The notes beneath the pieces are model-generated. The model saw nothing but the letters and a program-made list of their open reading frames with translations, was not told the DNA's origin and ran no database searches. A DNA stretch of 47,145 bases from Anaerolineales bacterium (GTDB lineage Bacteria; Chloroflexota; Anaerolineae; Anaerolineales; Villigracilaceae). This document shows, piece after piece, positions 32,514 through 41,324 of this stretch. Both the position numbers and the translations under genes were made by a program. Each line of letters begins with the position of its first letter. The stretch's first letter is position 1. The DNA is taken from contig JAGNWT010000023.1 of NCBI GenBank assembly GCA_017985935.1, forward strand, positions 1 through 47,145. Reading direction: 5' to 3'.

Positions 32514-35126
32514 TTACTCCGCACCAAAAGCGGGCAGTTCCATGGTCTCATCACCCACCTGAACGATGTAATACGGTTTCCATGCCACGCCAAAGTATTG
32601 CACAAAGATATCGGTCTTCTTCGGCTTGACCGACACTTCGCTGATCTCATTCACAACACTTCCCCAGCGGTTATTGATCTCGCCGACAACGCTCTCGCGC
32701 TGACGTTCAAGATCGGCGAGGTCTCGCTTGAATTGTGATATCGCCTCTTCCGATTCGCGGACTTCCTCTCTGGCATTCTGCGCCATGCGATACTTGGAGA
32801 CCGAGGTGGAGATGCTCTTCTTGCGCCCCAATCCCAAAATCCCGGCGATCGTCTCTGCGCCGCTGATACCTGTCTCAAGGTTGCGATTCTGCAGATCAGA
32901 TTGGTCCTGCTGAAGTTCCCGCTCTTCGCGGAAAAGTTTATCTTCAATAGACTTGATCTTCTTTTCAAGCGCGGCGGTCTTCTTGGCAATTTCTGCATCA
33001 CGGGCATCACGTGCCGCATCTGCGCATTCCTTCATAAATTCTGCCTGCGTAACATCAGGTCCGGCAAAGATCTTCAAGGCGAGGTTTGCCCGCGCAGTGA
33101 CTTCGGTATTGCGGAAGAGCCAATCGTTAAAATCCTTCTGCAAGGCGGTCATCATCTTGGCGTCGTTGAGCGGGGATTCCATTCCACTGAAGCGAGCGCC
33201 GGGGGCGGGCATGGTTTCCACTTTGTCGAGGGAAGGACCAGCATAGGGGAATTCCTCCCAACGAACCACTCCGCGGCGATCCAGAGTTTCCACAAGTGCA
33301 GATTTGGTCAGGTCGCTATCCACGCCATACTTGCGGTCGAAGATGCGAACCTGCGCCGAGGCAAGTAATGTCGGGCGATACAAAATAGCCTGGATCAACG
33401 CCTGCCCGGGCATCGATCGCTTCGAATACTGAAAGGCTTCGGGCAGCGAGTAATTTTGCGGCAAAAAGTATTCACGGATTCCCGAAGGCAAAGATGGTTT
33501 GGTGAGAGAGCCATTGGCGGTCGTTTGCTGGCGGCTGGCAGTGGCCGGGGTTGAGGATTGAGTCGGTGCGGTCTGGCGAGCGACATCTTGAACTTGTTGG
33601 AAGGTGACAGGCTGCGAGGCAACAGGCTGCGCGGAAGGAATCGCAACCGGCTGCATAGCCTCCACCGAAGGTTTGACCGCCGCTTTGGGAGTTGAGTCCA
33701 TGGGCGGGAAGGCGTTATTTGCGCTGCTTACAGCTCCGACAAGTTGATTAAGCGGGCGGATCTGTCCGCGGGTCAGAGGGCCTGCAAGAAAGTTCATCGC
33801 CCAACGGGTTTGAAAAAGAATAGGATTCTTTTCGTGAACGTTGTTCATCACGAAAACCCGTTTTCCAAGTGATGAGATAAGTTTATCCATTTCCGCTCGC
33901 GAAAAGCCCCCCGCGAGACTCTCCAACCCATCCAGCAGACGGTTCTTGTCACGCTCGGTTTGCAGTTTGCCAATGAACCATGTGCCTGTGTTGGAAAGCG
34001 CCTTGTAATCCATGTCCACCGGGTTTTGGGTGGCGAGCAAAAGTCCCAAACCAAATGCACGAGCCTGCTTGAGCATTCTCAGCAATGGCTGCTTGGAAGG
34101 AGGGTTGGCTGTGGGCGGAAGGTATCCGTAGATCTCGTCCATGTAAAGCAAGGCGCGCAGGGCGTTGGTGCCAGATTGGGTGCGCATCCAGGTCTCCACC
34201 GCAGATAGCAGCAAGGTGGTGAAGAACATCCGCTCACCGTCTGAAAGATGAGCGAGATAAAAGATGCTGTGGCGGGGCTGTCCTTCTGAAGTGAAAAGAA
34301 GCGATTGAATATCGAGCGACTCCCCTTCGCGCCATGATTGGAAGGCAGGCGCGGCCAGAATATTGTTGATGACCATCGCCAGTTCCATGCGGTCCTTGGG
34401 CGGGAAGAACGTATCCACCGGGAACGCGCCAAGCTTATCGAATGGAGGGGTCTGCGTTTGCAGAATAAGTTCGGTCAGATCAAGATCGCGTCCCTTGCTC
34501 CAATGTTCTTCAAAAATGTTCGAGAGCAGGATATGCTCACGCGAGCGAATCGGATCGAGGTCATTCATCCCGACCAGACCGAGCAGTGCGGTCACAGTGC
34601 TGGAGATGCGTTCGCGCAGCGCCTCACGGTTCGTTTCCCAATCCAGCTTGGGTGCAGCTAATGAAGAAAGCACGCTGACTGGAATACCCGCGTCCGAACC
34701 GGGGGTATAAACTGCGAACTTGATGATGTTCTGCAAATCCAGAATACGGTCGGGACCAATCCCCCACTCTGCCAGCCCATTGCGCCAGGAGTTTGCCGCT
34801 TCAGTGGACACCTCTTCCAGTGACTTGCCCGAACGACGCACCAACTCAGGGTCAAGCCACGGTTGAAAATCCTGAGGCAGCAAACTGGGAAAGTGCAGCA
34901 ATAAATTGGTCAGGTCGCCTTTGGGGTCAATGATGATGGCCGGAACGCCCTGCAACGCGGCTTCTTCCAAAAGAGAAATGCACAAACCGGTCTTGCCGGA
35001 GCCGGTCATGCCGGTCACCACAGCATGGGTGGTGAGGTCGGCAGGGTCATACTGCAGCGGGGTCGCTGTTAATTTCGCGCTCTTTGAATCGAATATCTTT
35101 CCAAGATAAAAAGTTTCGTCGGTCAT
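32514..35126 (-). CDS. HerA/DUF87-type ATPase with C-terminal coiled coil
   Basis: An 870-residue protein of the HerA/FtsK superfamily. Walker A is GMTGSGKTG (39-47), followed by IIIDPKGDLTNLLLHFPS; Walker B is ALLYMDEIYGYLPP, with sensor-like LLLATQNPVDMDY and an arginine-rich KLQTERDKNRLLDGLES. A Pro/Ala/Gln/Thr-rich hinge of about 80 residues comes after the ATPase, then a domain of unknown role, then a long Lys/Glu coiled coil (DAEIAKKTAALEKKIKSIED). Family members pump DNA or work on membranes, but this long architecture is uncharacterised. It is a single-gene unit between two terminators. No NurA nuclease or restriction gene is adjacent. Confidence 0.85.
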   Translation of the reverse strand: MTDETFYLGKIFDSKSAKLTATPLQYDPADLTTHAVVTGMTGSGKTGLCISLLEEAALQGVPAIIIDPKGDLTNLLLHFPSLLPQDFQPWLDPELVRRSGKSLEEVSTEAANSWRNGLAEWGIGPDRILDLQNIIKFAVYTPGSDAGIPVSVLSSLAAPKLDWETNREALRERISSTVTALLGLVGMNDLDPIRSREHILLSNIFEEHWSKGRDLDLTELILQTQTPPFDKLGAFPVDTFFPPKDRMELAMVINNILAAPAFQSWREGESLDIQSLLFTSEGQPRHSIFYLAHLSDGERMFFTTLLLSAVETWMRTQSGTNALRALLYMDEIYGYLPPTANPPSKQPLLRMLKQARAFGLGLLLATQNPVDMDYKALSNTGTWFIGKLQTERDKNRLLDGLESLAGGFSRAEMDKLISSLGKRVFVMNNVHEKNPILFQTRWAMNFLAGPLTRGQIRPLNQLVGAVSSANNAFPPMDSTPKAAVKPSVEAMQPVAIPSAQPVASQPVTFQQVQDVARQTAPTQSSTPATASRQQTTANGSLTKPSLPSGIREYFLPQNYSLPEAFQYSKRSMPGQALIQAILYRPTLLASAQVRIFDRKYGVDSDLTKSALVETLDRRGVVRWEEFPYAGPSLDKVETMPAPGARFSGMESPLNDAKMMTALQKDFNDWLFRNTEVTARANLALKIFAGPDVTQAEFMKECADAARDARDAEIAKKTAALEKKIKSIEDKLFREERELQQDQSDLQNRNLETGISGAETIAGILGLGRKKSISTSVSKYRMAQNAREEVRESEEAISQFKRDLADLERQRESVVGEINNRWGSVVNEISEVSVKPKKTDIFVQYFGVAWKPYYIVQVGDETMELPAFGAE

Positions 35127-35209
35127 CTCGTCTCTCCTGTGTTAGAACGTGCGTGCTAGATGTAAATTTAATCCATTTTGGTTGAAATTGCAATGACACT
35201 AAAGAGGCA

Positions 35210-35242
35210 AAAAAACTGCGAGGAAATTCCTCGCAGTTTTTT
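35210..35242. terminator. Terminator of the sigma/DUF5667 unit
   Basis: Perfect 16-bp arms AAAAAACTGCGAGGAA/TTCCTCGCAGTTTTTT with one central A. It lies 30 bases past the stop of the Asn/Asp-rich protein gene, with A and T runs suited to termination in both directions. Confidence 0.9.
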
Positions 35243-35271
35243 GTATCAGATATTTAATTCTGCTCTACGCT

Positions 35272-36330
35272 TTATCCATCGTCATTCGAATTATCGTTGG
35301 AATTGTCATTGCTGTTGCTATTCGAATTGTCGTTGGTATTCGTATTGCCATTGTCGTTGGTGTTCGTGTTGGTATTGGTGTTCGTGTTCGAATTGGAATT
35401 CGTGGAATCACCATCGCTGTCATTATCATTCGAACGGTTGTTATCCTTGTCGTCGCTGTCGCTATCATTGGCATTCTGATTATCATTATTGTCGTTGAAC
35501 TTGCCGTTATCGTCGTCGTTGAAGTTCTCGTTCTGATTATCACTGCCAGAAAAATCAGAATTGCTGTTTTCGTTGTCGTTGCTGTTATCGTTCGAATGTT
35601 CGGCTTCGATCTCGACCGGTACGCCGGTGGGAACGACCGAGCCCGCGGGCAGCAGTTGAATGGAATCTACATCCACAAATCCCTGGGCGTTGGTGTGACC
35701 GATCACCTGAACCGCCGCGCCACTCTGCAGCATTTCCAGCGGCAGGACGGAAGTTTCAAGGATGACCACGCGGACACCGGAGACATAGGTGATGCCGTTC
35801 ACATCGGTGAAGACACCCGCGAACTGAATGGTTTCCTTGCGACCCTCGATCAACAACTCACTAACTTCTTCAAGGCGTTCATTCTCAAAAGAATATTCCA
35901 ATGATTCGCGGCGCTGTTCATCAAAGGCGAGGATCAGGCGTACATTTTCCCAGGTAAGTTTGACACGATAAAGGTTTTCACCAGGTAAAGCGGTCGAAGA
36001 TGCGCTAACAAGCCCGGTTCCGCTGGTAAGGAATAACGCGGTCAGGGCAAAGGAAATGGCAAGACGTTGAAAGATCGGGATCATACGGCGGGGCGCGGAA
36101 ACCTTTGCCTCGCGCATTTGAGCCGCATGCTGCAACACCTTTGCGCGTCCACGGCGGACCGCATCAGCGGATGGCGCAGGAGCAGCTATGGAACGAGCCA
36201 TGAGGGCCGCCTTCAAGATCGGGCGAAGTTCGGCAGCATGATCAGGGTGTTGGGCAAGGACAGAGTCCAGGTCTGCACCGCTTTCAAGTTCTTGCAAACA
36301 AATTTCAAAAATATCAAAAATATCATTCAT
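35272..36330 (-). CDS. DUF5667-type membrane protein with Asn/Asp-rich tail, sigma-factor partner
   Basis: A 352-residue protein. Residues 1-85 are cytoplasmic and contain the repeating motif seen in ECF partners (SVLAQHPDHAAELRPILKAA). A single membrane helix follows at about 88-110. Residues 115-165 match the DUF5667 pattern (LPGENLYRVKLTWENVRLIL), then a beta-rich domain (FAGVFTDVNGITYVSGVRVV) follows. From 246 to the end it is almost only Asn, Asp and Ser in repeats such as SNDNSNDN. Its start overlaps the sigma-factor stop by 8 bases, so it is translationally coupled and probably a sensor or anti-sigma. The tail is outside the cell and may bind cations or span the envelope. Confidence 0.82.
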   Translation of the reverse strand: MNDIFDIFEICLQELESGADLDSVLAQHPDHAAELRPILKAALMARSIAAPAPSADAVRRGRAKVLQHAAQMREAKVSAPRRMIPIFQRLAISFALTALFLTSGTGLVSASSTALPGENLYRVKLTWENVRLILAFDEQRRESLEYSFENERLEEVSELLIEGRKETIQFAGVFTDVNGITYVSGVRVVILETSVLPLEMLQSGAAVQVIGHTNAQGFVDVDSIQLLPAGSVVPTGVPVEIEAEHSNDNSNDNENSNSDFSGSDNQNENFNDDDNGKFNDNNDNQNANDSDSDDKDNNRSNDNDSDGDSTNSNSNTNTNTNTNTNDNGNTNTNDNSNSNSNDNSNDNSNDDG

Positions 36331-36871
36331 AGTTCACCTTACCAACCTCACGCTGAAGCGCAGCCAGCGCGCGGAACTGGAGAGCCTTGATGGCATTCAC
36401 ATTTTTATTCATCGAGGCTGCAGTCTCCTCCAGAGAGTAACCCTGTCCAAAGCGCAGGGCGAGTACATGCTGTTGTTCGGGAGTGAGTTGTTCGTACGCT
36501 TCATTCACCACCCGGTTCTGTTCACGTTCATCCACCTCAGCCGCCACACTTGGTGAGCGGTCAGGTTCGGTATCTGATATCTCTTCTTCGGGGCGGCGAT
36601 ACTTCCGGCGCATGTGATCGATGACAACGTGTGAAGCTGTTCCGATCAACCATCCCTTGATATTAGTCTGCGGAGAGTTGCCGTTTTGGGCAGCTTCCAG
36701 CAGGCGCACAAAAACGTCACTGGCAATATCTTCTGCAACGGTCGCGTCGCCGATCCGATAGAGCACGTAGCGATAAACTTCAGAAAAGTGTTGGTCATAG
36801 ACCGCGCTGATGGTTTGCTGGTCGAGCTTTCGCAATCCATTCAGCGCGGCGCTATCGTCAGGTTGAGACAT
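36323..36871 (-). CDS. ECF-type RNA polymerase sigma factor
   Basis: About 182 residues with sigma region 2 (FSEVYRYVLYRIGDATVAED, then IASDVFVRLLEAA) and region 4 (LTPEQQHVLALRFGQGYSLE, then ETAASMNKNVNAIKALQFRA), joined by an acidic linker. This is the two-domain ECF layout. An in-frame ATG at 36922 would add 17 residues. I prefer 36871 because a TATACT box lies directly before the longer start, but neither start has a clear ribosome-binding site. It is coupled by overlap to the DUF5667-type gene downstream, its probable regulator or output. Confidence 0.85.
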   Translation of the reverse strand: MSQPDDSAALNGLRKLDQQTISAVYDQHFSEVYRYVLYRIGDATVAEDIASDVFVRLLEAAQNGNSPQTNIKGWLIGTASHVVIDHMRRKYRRPEEEISDTEPDRSPSVAAEVDEREQNRVVNEAYEQLTPEQQHVLALRFGQGYSLEETAASMNKNVNAIKALQFRALAALQREVGKVNYE

Positions 36872-36930
36872 TTGGTAGGGTAACCCCAGTTGAAAGGTAG
36901 TTGGGTAAACTTTTTCTTTCATCGGAGTAT

Positions 36931-36970
36931 ACCATCCTGACCAGCGATTGCTTTTACCGGTCAGGATGGT
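36931..36970 (-). terminator. Hairpin downstream of the DUF5666-like lipoprotein gene
   Basis: 12-bp arms ACCATCCTGACC/GGTCAGGATGGT around a 16-base loop, between the lipoprotein stop and the sigma gene start. No T tract. It could terminate or process the lipoprotein transcript; a TATACT box directly follows on the minus strand. Confidence 0.5.
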
Positions 36971-36983
36971 CCAAAATACCTAA

Positions 36984-37619
36984 TTAGCCGCCAGATCCGT
37001 TGGAATTATCGTTTCCATTGCCCGATGAGCCGTTGTCGTTGCTGTCGTCATCATCGTCGTCATTGGAATTGGAGTCGTTGGAGTTGCTGCCGTTTCCGTT
37101 GTCGTCATCATCATCGTCGTCATTGGAATTGGAGCTGTTGGAATTGCTGGAGTTGGAATTGTCGTCGTCATCGTCGTCGTCAGAATTGGAGTTGCTGTCG
37201 TCGTCGTTGGAGTTGTCATCGTTCGAATTCGAATCGTTGCTGTTGTCGTCGTTCGAATTGGAGTCGTTGGAATTGCTGGAGTTGGAGTTGTCATCGTTCG
37301 AATTATCAACGGCGACAGGGGCTTCAACACGGGTCACAACGACGGAGCCGTCAGCTTCCACCTGGGCTTCCACTTTGATGGTGTCGCCCACTTTGTAAGG
37401 ACCATCGCGGACGATGGCGGGGTCAACTGTGATGGTCTGACCGCCGACCACCCACTGATCGCCATTGATGGATTCGATCACGCCGGTGAAATCGACGAGA
37501 GCCGCATCCACTTTACCGCCGCCCGGAAAACTGGCAGGGGCAGAAGCGCCGGCGCAAGCACCAATCAACAAAGAAGCCAAAACAAGCATCGGAATAAGGA
37601 TTTTGGAGATTTTTTTCAT
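36984..37619 (-). CDS. DUF5666-like lipoprotein with Asn/Asp/Ser-rich tail
   Basis: A 211-residue lipoprotein: signal peptide with lipobox LIGAC (C22), then one small OB-like domain (FTGVIESINGDQWVVGGQTI, then VGDTIKVEAQVEADGSVVVT) typical of DUF5666. From about residue 103 to the end it is only Asn, Ser, Asp and Gly (such as SNDDNSNDSNSNDD). The tail resembles that of the DUF5667-type protein two genes away, although the folded domains differ. Function is unknown; surface exposure is inferred from the lipobox. Confidence 0.8.
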   Translation of the reverse strand: MKKISKILIPMLVLASLLIGACAGASAPASFPGGGKVDAALVDFTGVIESINGDQWVVGGQTITVDPAIVRDGPYKVGDTIKVEAQVEADGSVVVTRVEAPVAVDNSNDDNSNSSNSNDSNSNDDNSNDSNSNDDNSNDDDSNSNSDDDDDDDNSNSSNSNSSNSNDDDDDDDNGNGSNSNDSNSNDDDDDDSNDNGSSGNGNDNSNGSGG

Positions 37620-37680
37620 TTTTTTTACCTCTATAAAAGATTTGGTTTCTGATTACATGAGAGTAGTCGACAATTTTGTT

Positions 37681-37727
37681 AAAAAGTTACGGCTGCTCCT
37701 CCCCAAATTGGGGGAAAAACAGCCGTA
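37681..37727 (-). terminator. Intrinsic terminator of the phospholipase-D-like gene
   Basis: Outer stem TACGGCTG/CAGCCGTA and inner TCCCC/GGGGA, 20 bases beyond the gene stop. On the minus strand it is followed by ACTTTTT. Confidence 0.8.
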
Positions 37728-37747
37728 TTTGTGAAAATTAGAACTGC

Positions 37748-38866
37748 CTATTTCGTTTGGGCGTAAATCCGCTTGAATTCCGAGAAAAATTGAGCCGCAA
37801 TCTGCTCGTTATAGATCACGAGCAGATTTTCATCGTTGCGGGTCTCGGCGCTGTTGGTGAAATTGTACGAGCCGAGGATAACCGTGTTCTTATCGATGAT
37901 CATTACCTTATGGTGCATTTGTCCGTCATTTCCATCGCGGACCACATCCAGCCCTGCCTGCTGGAATAGGTCGAACTCGGTGCCAAAATTGGAATTAACC
38001 TGCTCGTCTTCCATCACGCCAGAAACGATCAACCCTTCGTTAGCCGCAGCGCGGATCGCCTCCCCTATCTCATCTGAGGTGAAGGAGAAAGCCAAAAAAT
38101 AGATGCTGGACTGGGCATTGTTGATCAGGTCGAGCAGGCTGGCTTGCACGCTGTCGTCGGGAGCGAAGTAAACATCGATCGGCGTACCATCCACCGTCAC
38201 CCGCGGATTGGGAGTCTCAACCACGACATCGGGACCGAATTTATCGTCCACGAACATTTCTTCAAATTCCTTGGTGTAATTTTCCGCCATTTTCACCGAG
38301 CGGATGCGCATGAGGTTGTTATTGTCAGTATAGCCGCCTGAGTCGGTGAAGTTCATTGAACCAAGCCACACTTCAGAATTGTCGATCACCACGAACTTAT
38401 CGTGCATCAATCCTTCGCGGCGGTCACCTAAAATGGGAATGCCCGCTTCGATCAAGCGCTGCGGATCGGCACGGTCGAGGTTGTCGCTTTCCATCACCAT
38501 GCGGACTTGCACGCCACGGTCATGCGCATCCAGCAACGCATCACGGATGCTATTCAGACTCAAACTATAAATGGCAACATCCACGGTCAGGCGCGCCGAG
38601 TTGATGGCAGAGGCGAGCGATCCATCCGCGCCGCCTGTTTTTTGTGAAGCCAGCGGATTAAGCGGGTCGGTAAAGTACAGCTCGAACCAGCCGCCATTCA
38701 CGCCATAGCCTGTGCCAAGCGGGATCTCTGTCAGCGAAACAGGTGCGTCGGTTGCAGAGTCAGTTACCGGCGGGGTCGGAGGCGCAGACGTATCCGTCGG
38801 CGTGACAGATATACATGCGGTCATCAAAATCAAAAAGGCGATCATGTATGTCGTTGTCTTCTTCAT
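37748..38866 (-). CDS. Phospholipase D-like lipoprotein (two HKD motifs)
   Basis: A 372-residue secreted lipoprotein with lipobox LMTAC (C18) and a Thr/Pro-rich linker. Two PLD domains each carry a full catalytic motif: HDKFVVID with H155, K157, D162 and HHKVMIID with H318, K320, D325, each followed by the GSxNFT block. Bacterial proteins with this simple two-HKD layout include secreted endonucleases and phospholipases. The anchor puts the active site outside the membrane, so it may cleave environmental DNA or lipids. GGGAG precedes the ATG at 38866. It is divergent from murJ with only 36 bases between. Confidence 0.87.
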   Translation of the reverse strand: MKKTTTYMIAFLILMTACISVTPTDTSAPPTPPVTDSATDAPVSLTEIPLGTGYGVNGGWFELYFTDPLNPLASQKTGGADGSLASAINSARLTVDVAIYSLSLNSIRDALLDAHDRGVQVRMVMESDNLDRADPQRLIEAGIPILGDRREGLMHDKFVVIDNSEVWLGSMNFTDSGGYTDNNNLMRIRSVKMAENYTKEFEEMFVDDKFGPDVVVETPNPRVTVDGTPIDVYFAPDDSVQASLLDLINNAQSSIYFLAFSFTSDEIGEAIRAAANEGLIVSGVMEDEQVNSNFGTEFDLFQQAGLDVVRDGNDGQMHHKVMIIDKNTVILGSYNFTNSAETRNDENLLVIYNEQIAAQFFSEFKRIYAQTK

Positions 38867-38886
38867 AAAAATTCTCCCGAAGAGAT

Positions 38887-38892
38887 TATAAT
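38887..38892 (+). promoter_or_regulatory. Possible -10 box of murJ
   Basis: TATAAT ends 10 bases before the murJ ATG, in the 36-base divergent gap. If used, the transcript would have almost no leader. No clear -35 and no clear ribosome-binding site are visible. Confidence 0.3.
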
Positions 38893-38902
38893 CCCGCCAC
38901 CC

Positions 38903-40492
38903 ATGACAGAATCAAATGCAAACAAACAGATCGCGCGCGCGACTGGCACGGTGATGATCGCCATTTTTTTGGGGCAAGTCACCGGGCTGCTGCGCGGCGT
39001 GATCGTGGCACGCACGTTCGGCGCATCGCCCGAGCTCGATGCCTTCTTCGCCGCCAACCGTGTGAGCGAGACTTTATTTTTGCTGGTGGCGGGCGGCGCT
39101 CTCGGCTCTGCTTTTATTCCGACCTTCACGGGGTTGCTCGCACGCGATGAAAAAAAATCCGCGTGGAGACTCGCCTCCGCGATCGCGAATGCGGTCACAC
39201 TGACCCTCAGCCTGTTGGCGCTGCTCGTGGCATTTTTCGCCCCGCAAGTGGTGCGCTACGCGCTGGCGCCGGGACTCTCCGAAAACCCGCAGCTCTTCAC
39301 GCTGACGATCGCCTTGCTTCGCATTCAACTGATCTCTGCCGTGTTGTTCGGTTTGGGCGGTTTATTTGTTGGCATTCTCAACGCGCATCAAATTTTTCTT
39401 ATACCCGCTCTCACGCCCGCGCTCTACCAACTTGGAATTATTTTCGGCGCGCTTGTGCTTGCGCCATCCATGGGGATTTACGGTCTCGCATGGGGTGTGG
39501 TGATTGGCTCGGTTTTGTATTTGCTCGTGCAGATCCCCGCGCTGACCAAACTCCCCCACTTCTCACTTCTCACATCCCATTTCTCACTCGATCTTCAAGA
39601 TTCAAACGTTCGGCAAGTCATCACGCTGATGGGTCCGCGGCTGCTCGGTGTGGCGATCGTTCAATTAAATTTCTGGGTCAATACCTGGCTGGCATCGCAA
39701 ATGGTCAGCGGAAGTGTGACTGGCTTGTATTACGGCTTCTCTTTGATGTTGATGGCGCAGGCGGTCATCGCTCAGTCCGCGGCGATCGCGGTCATGCCGA
39801 CCTTCTCGGCACAGCACGCGCTCGGTCAGCAGGATGAATTGCGATCCTCGCTTGCCGCCACCTTGCGCTCGGTGACCCTGCTCGCCCTGCCTGCCAGTGT
39901 GGGACTCATCCTCCTGCGCAAGCCGCTCATCTCCCTGCTCTATCAACGCGGCGAGTTCGACTCACGCGCCGTGGAGATCGTGGCTTGGGCGCTGCTGTGG
40001 TACGCGGCAGGGATGATCGGTCACTCCATCATGGAAATTTTGACCCGCGCTTTTTACGCCCAGCACGATACAAAGACTCCCGTTCTCATTGGCACCATCG
40101 CAATGGGGTTGAACATTGTGTTCAGCCTTGCCTTCATCAGAGTTTTCGAATCCATTGGATGGATGCCGCACGGTGGACTGGCATTAGCCAACTCTCTTGC
40201 CACCGCATTGGAAGCTGTCGCTTTGTTCATTATGATGAGAAAGCGACTCAACGGCATCGAAGGGGCGCACATCGCCAAAGGCATTGGCGCGTCTGCGCTG
40301 GCGGCGTTGGGGATGTCCGCGGCGATCTGGGCATGGATCGGCATGGCGGAAGATCTATCCGCGTGGATCGTTACGCCCGTTGGCGTGATTCTCGGCGGCG
40401 TGGTGTACGGGGCGCTCGTCTGGATTCTGCGCGTACCTGAGATCCGCATGATCGGAGAGTTGGTCAATCGCCGGCTCTTGCGAAGAAAATAA
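38903..40492 (+). CDS. murJ: Lipid II flippase MurJ
   Basis: A 529-residue MviN/MurJ polytopic protein with about 14 helices, moving lipid II outward for peptidoglycan synthesis. Family motifs: GLLRGVIVARTFGASPELDA near the N-terminus, GGALGSAFIPTFTGL, NVRQVITLMGPRLLGVAIVQ, and the late FYAQHDTKTPVLIGTIAM. The arginines of the central cavity (RGVIVAR, NRVSE) are in place. It is the first plus-strand gene after the long minus-strand run and is followed by the Nif3-like gene 29 bases on. Start at 38903 lacks a strong ribosome-binding site. Confidence 0.92.
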   Translation: MTESNANKQIARATGTVMIAIFLGQVTGLLRGVIVARTFGASPELDAFFAANRVSETLFLLVAGGALGSAFIPTFTGLLARDEKKSAWRLASAIANAVTLTLSLLALLVAFFAPQVVRYALAPGLSENPQLFTLTIALLRIQLISAVLFGLGGLFVGILNAHQIFLIPALTPALYQLGIIFGALVLAPSMGIYGLAWGVVIGSVLYLLVQIPALTKLPHFSLLTSHFSLDLQDSNVRQVITLMGPRLLGVAIVQLNFWVNTWLASQMVSGSVTGLYYGFSLMLMAQAVIAQSAAIAVMPTFSAQHALGQQDELRSSLAATLRSVTLLALPASVGLILLRKPLISLLYQRGEFDSRAVEIVAWALLWYAAGMIGHSIMEILTRAFYAQHDTKTPVLIGTIAMGLNIVFSLAFIRVFESIGWMPHGGLALANSLATALEAVALFIMMRKRLNGIEGAHIAKGIGASALAALGMSAAIWAWIGMAEDLSAWIVTPVGVILGGVVYGALVWILRVPEIRMIGELVNRRLLRRK

Positions 40493-40521
40493 AAATCAAC
40501 AATTCAAAATGGAGTGACCTC

Positions 40522-41313
40522 ATGGAAATAACGATGAAGGAAGTATTCGATTTGATGATCAGCGGGATACCGGGCGCACCCTACTCGGAAACCGTTGATA
40601 CGCTCAAGACCGGCGACCCAAACCGCAAAGTGACGGGAATCGTGGTCACATTCCTCGCTTCCTACGAAGTCATTCAGCAAGCCATCGCAAGCGGAGCCAA
40701 TCTCATCATCACACACGAGCCGACCTTTTACAACCACCTCGACAACATTGACTGGCTCAAGGATGATGCTGTTTATCAAGCCAAACGAAAATTGATCGAA
40801 GAGAATCAACTCACCATCTGGCGCTTCCACGATTACCTGCATTCGCTTCAACCCGACCCGACTCTCGTCGGTCTGCTCAAGCGTCTAGGCTGGACAAATT
40901 ACGCCCAACCCGATTTGCCTTTCGTATGCCAAATGCCGCCGCGCAAGTTGAGCGAGTTCGTAAGCGAGATCAAAGCCAAGTTGGGGCTATCCACGGTGCG
41001 GGTGGTCGGTGATATGCAAATGACTTGTCAGAGAGTTGGGATTCTGGTCGGCGCCTGCCCCGGCGACATGCAGATCAAGATCATGAGCGATCAATCTCTG
41101 GATCTGCTGATCGCAGGAGAGATCAACGAGTGGGAGACCAGCGAATACGTGCGGGATTCGTCCGCGATGGGAAAGCCGACAGCCCTCATCGTCACCGGGC
41201 ATTCCATCAGCGAAGAAGACGGAATGCTGGAGATCGTTCCGTGGCTGCAAGCGCGTTTTCCGGAAATTCCGGTCACGCACATCCCCACTGGTCACGCACT
41301 GGTCACAATATAA
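40522..41313 (+). CDS. Nif3-like dinuclear metal centre protein
   Basis: A 263-residue Nif3/YbgI (DUF34) family protein. Metal-site motifs are LIITHEPTFYNHLD near residues 56-70 and the late VTGHSISEEDGM, with the GEINEWETSEYVRD block between. Homologues form toroidal hexamers with a dinuclear metal site; GTP cyclohydrolase-like and metal-chaperone roles have been suggested, none settled. The first motif has THEPTFY where many have THHPLLF. GGAG lies before the ATG at 40522. It is downstream of murJ in the same direction and converges with the protease gene after 11 bases. Confidence 0.85.
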   Translation: MEITMKEVFDLMISGIPGAPYSETVDTLKTGDPNRKVTGIVVTFLASYEVIQQAIASGANLIITHEPTFYNHLDNIDWLKDDAVYQAKRKLIEENQLTIWRFHDYLHSLQPDPTLVGLLKRLGWTNYAQPDLPFVCQMPPRKLSEFVSEIKAKLGLSTVRVVGDMQMTCQRVGILVGACPGDMQIKIMSDQSLDLLIAGEINEWETSEYVRDSSAMGKPTALIVTGHSISEEDGMLEIVPWLQARFPEIPVTHIPTGHALVTI

Positions 41314-41324
41314 GCCGAAAAAAG

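Noticed and set aside
36984..37310. Short repeats resembling a CRISPR array or tandem-repeat locus
   Set aside because: The repeats are imperfect triplets in frame with a coding sequence and give an N/D/S-rich protein tail; there are no uniform spacers.
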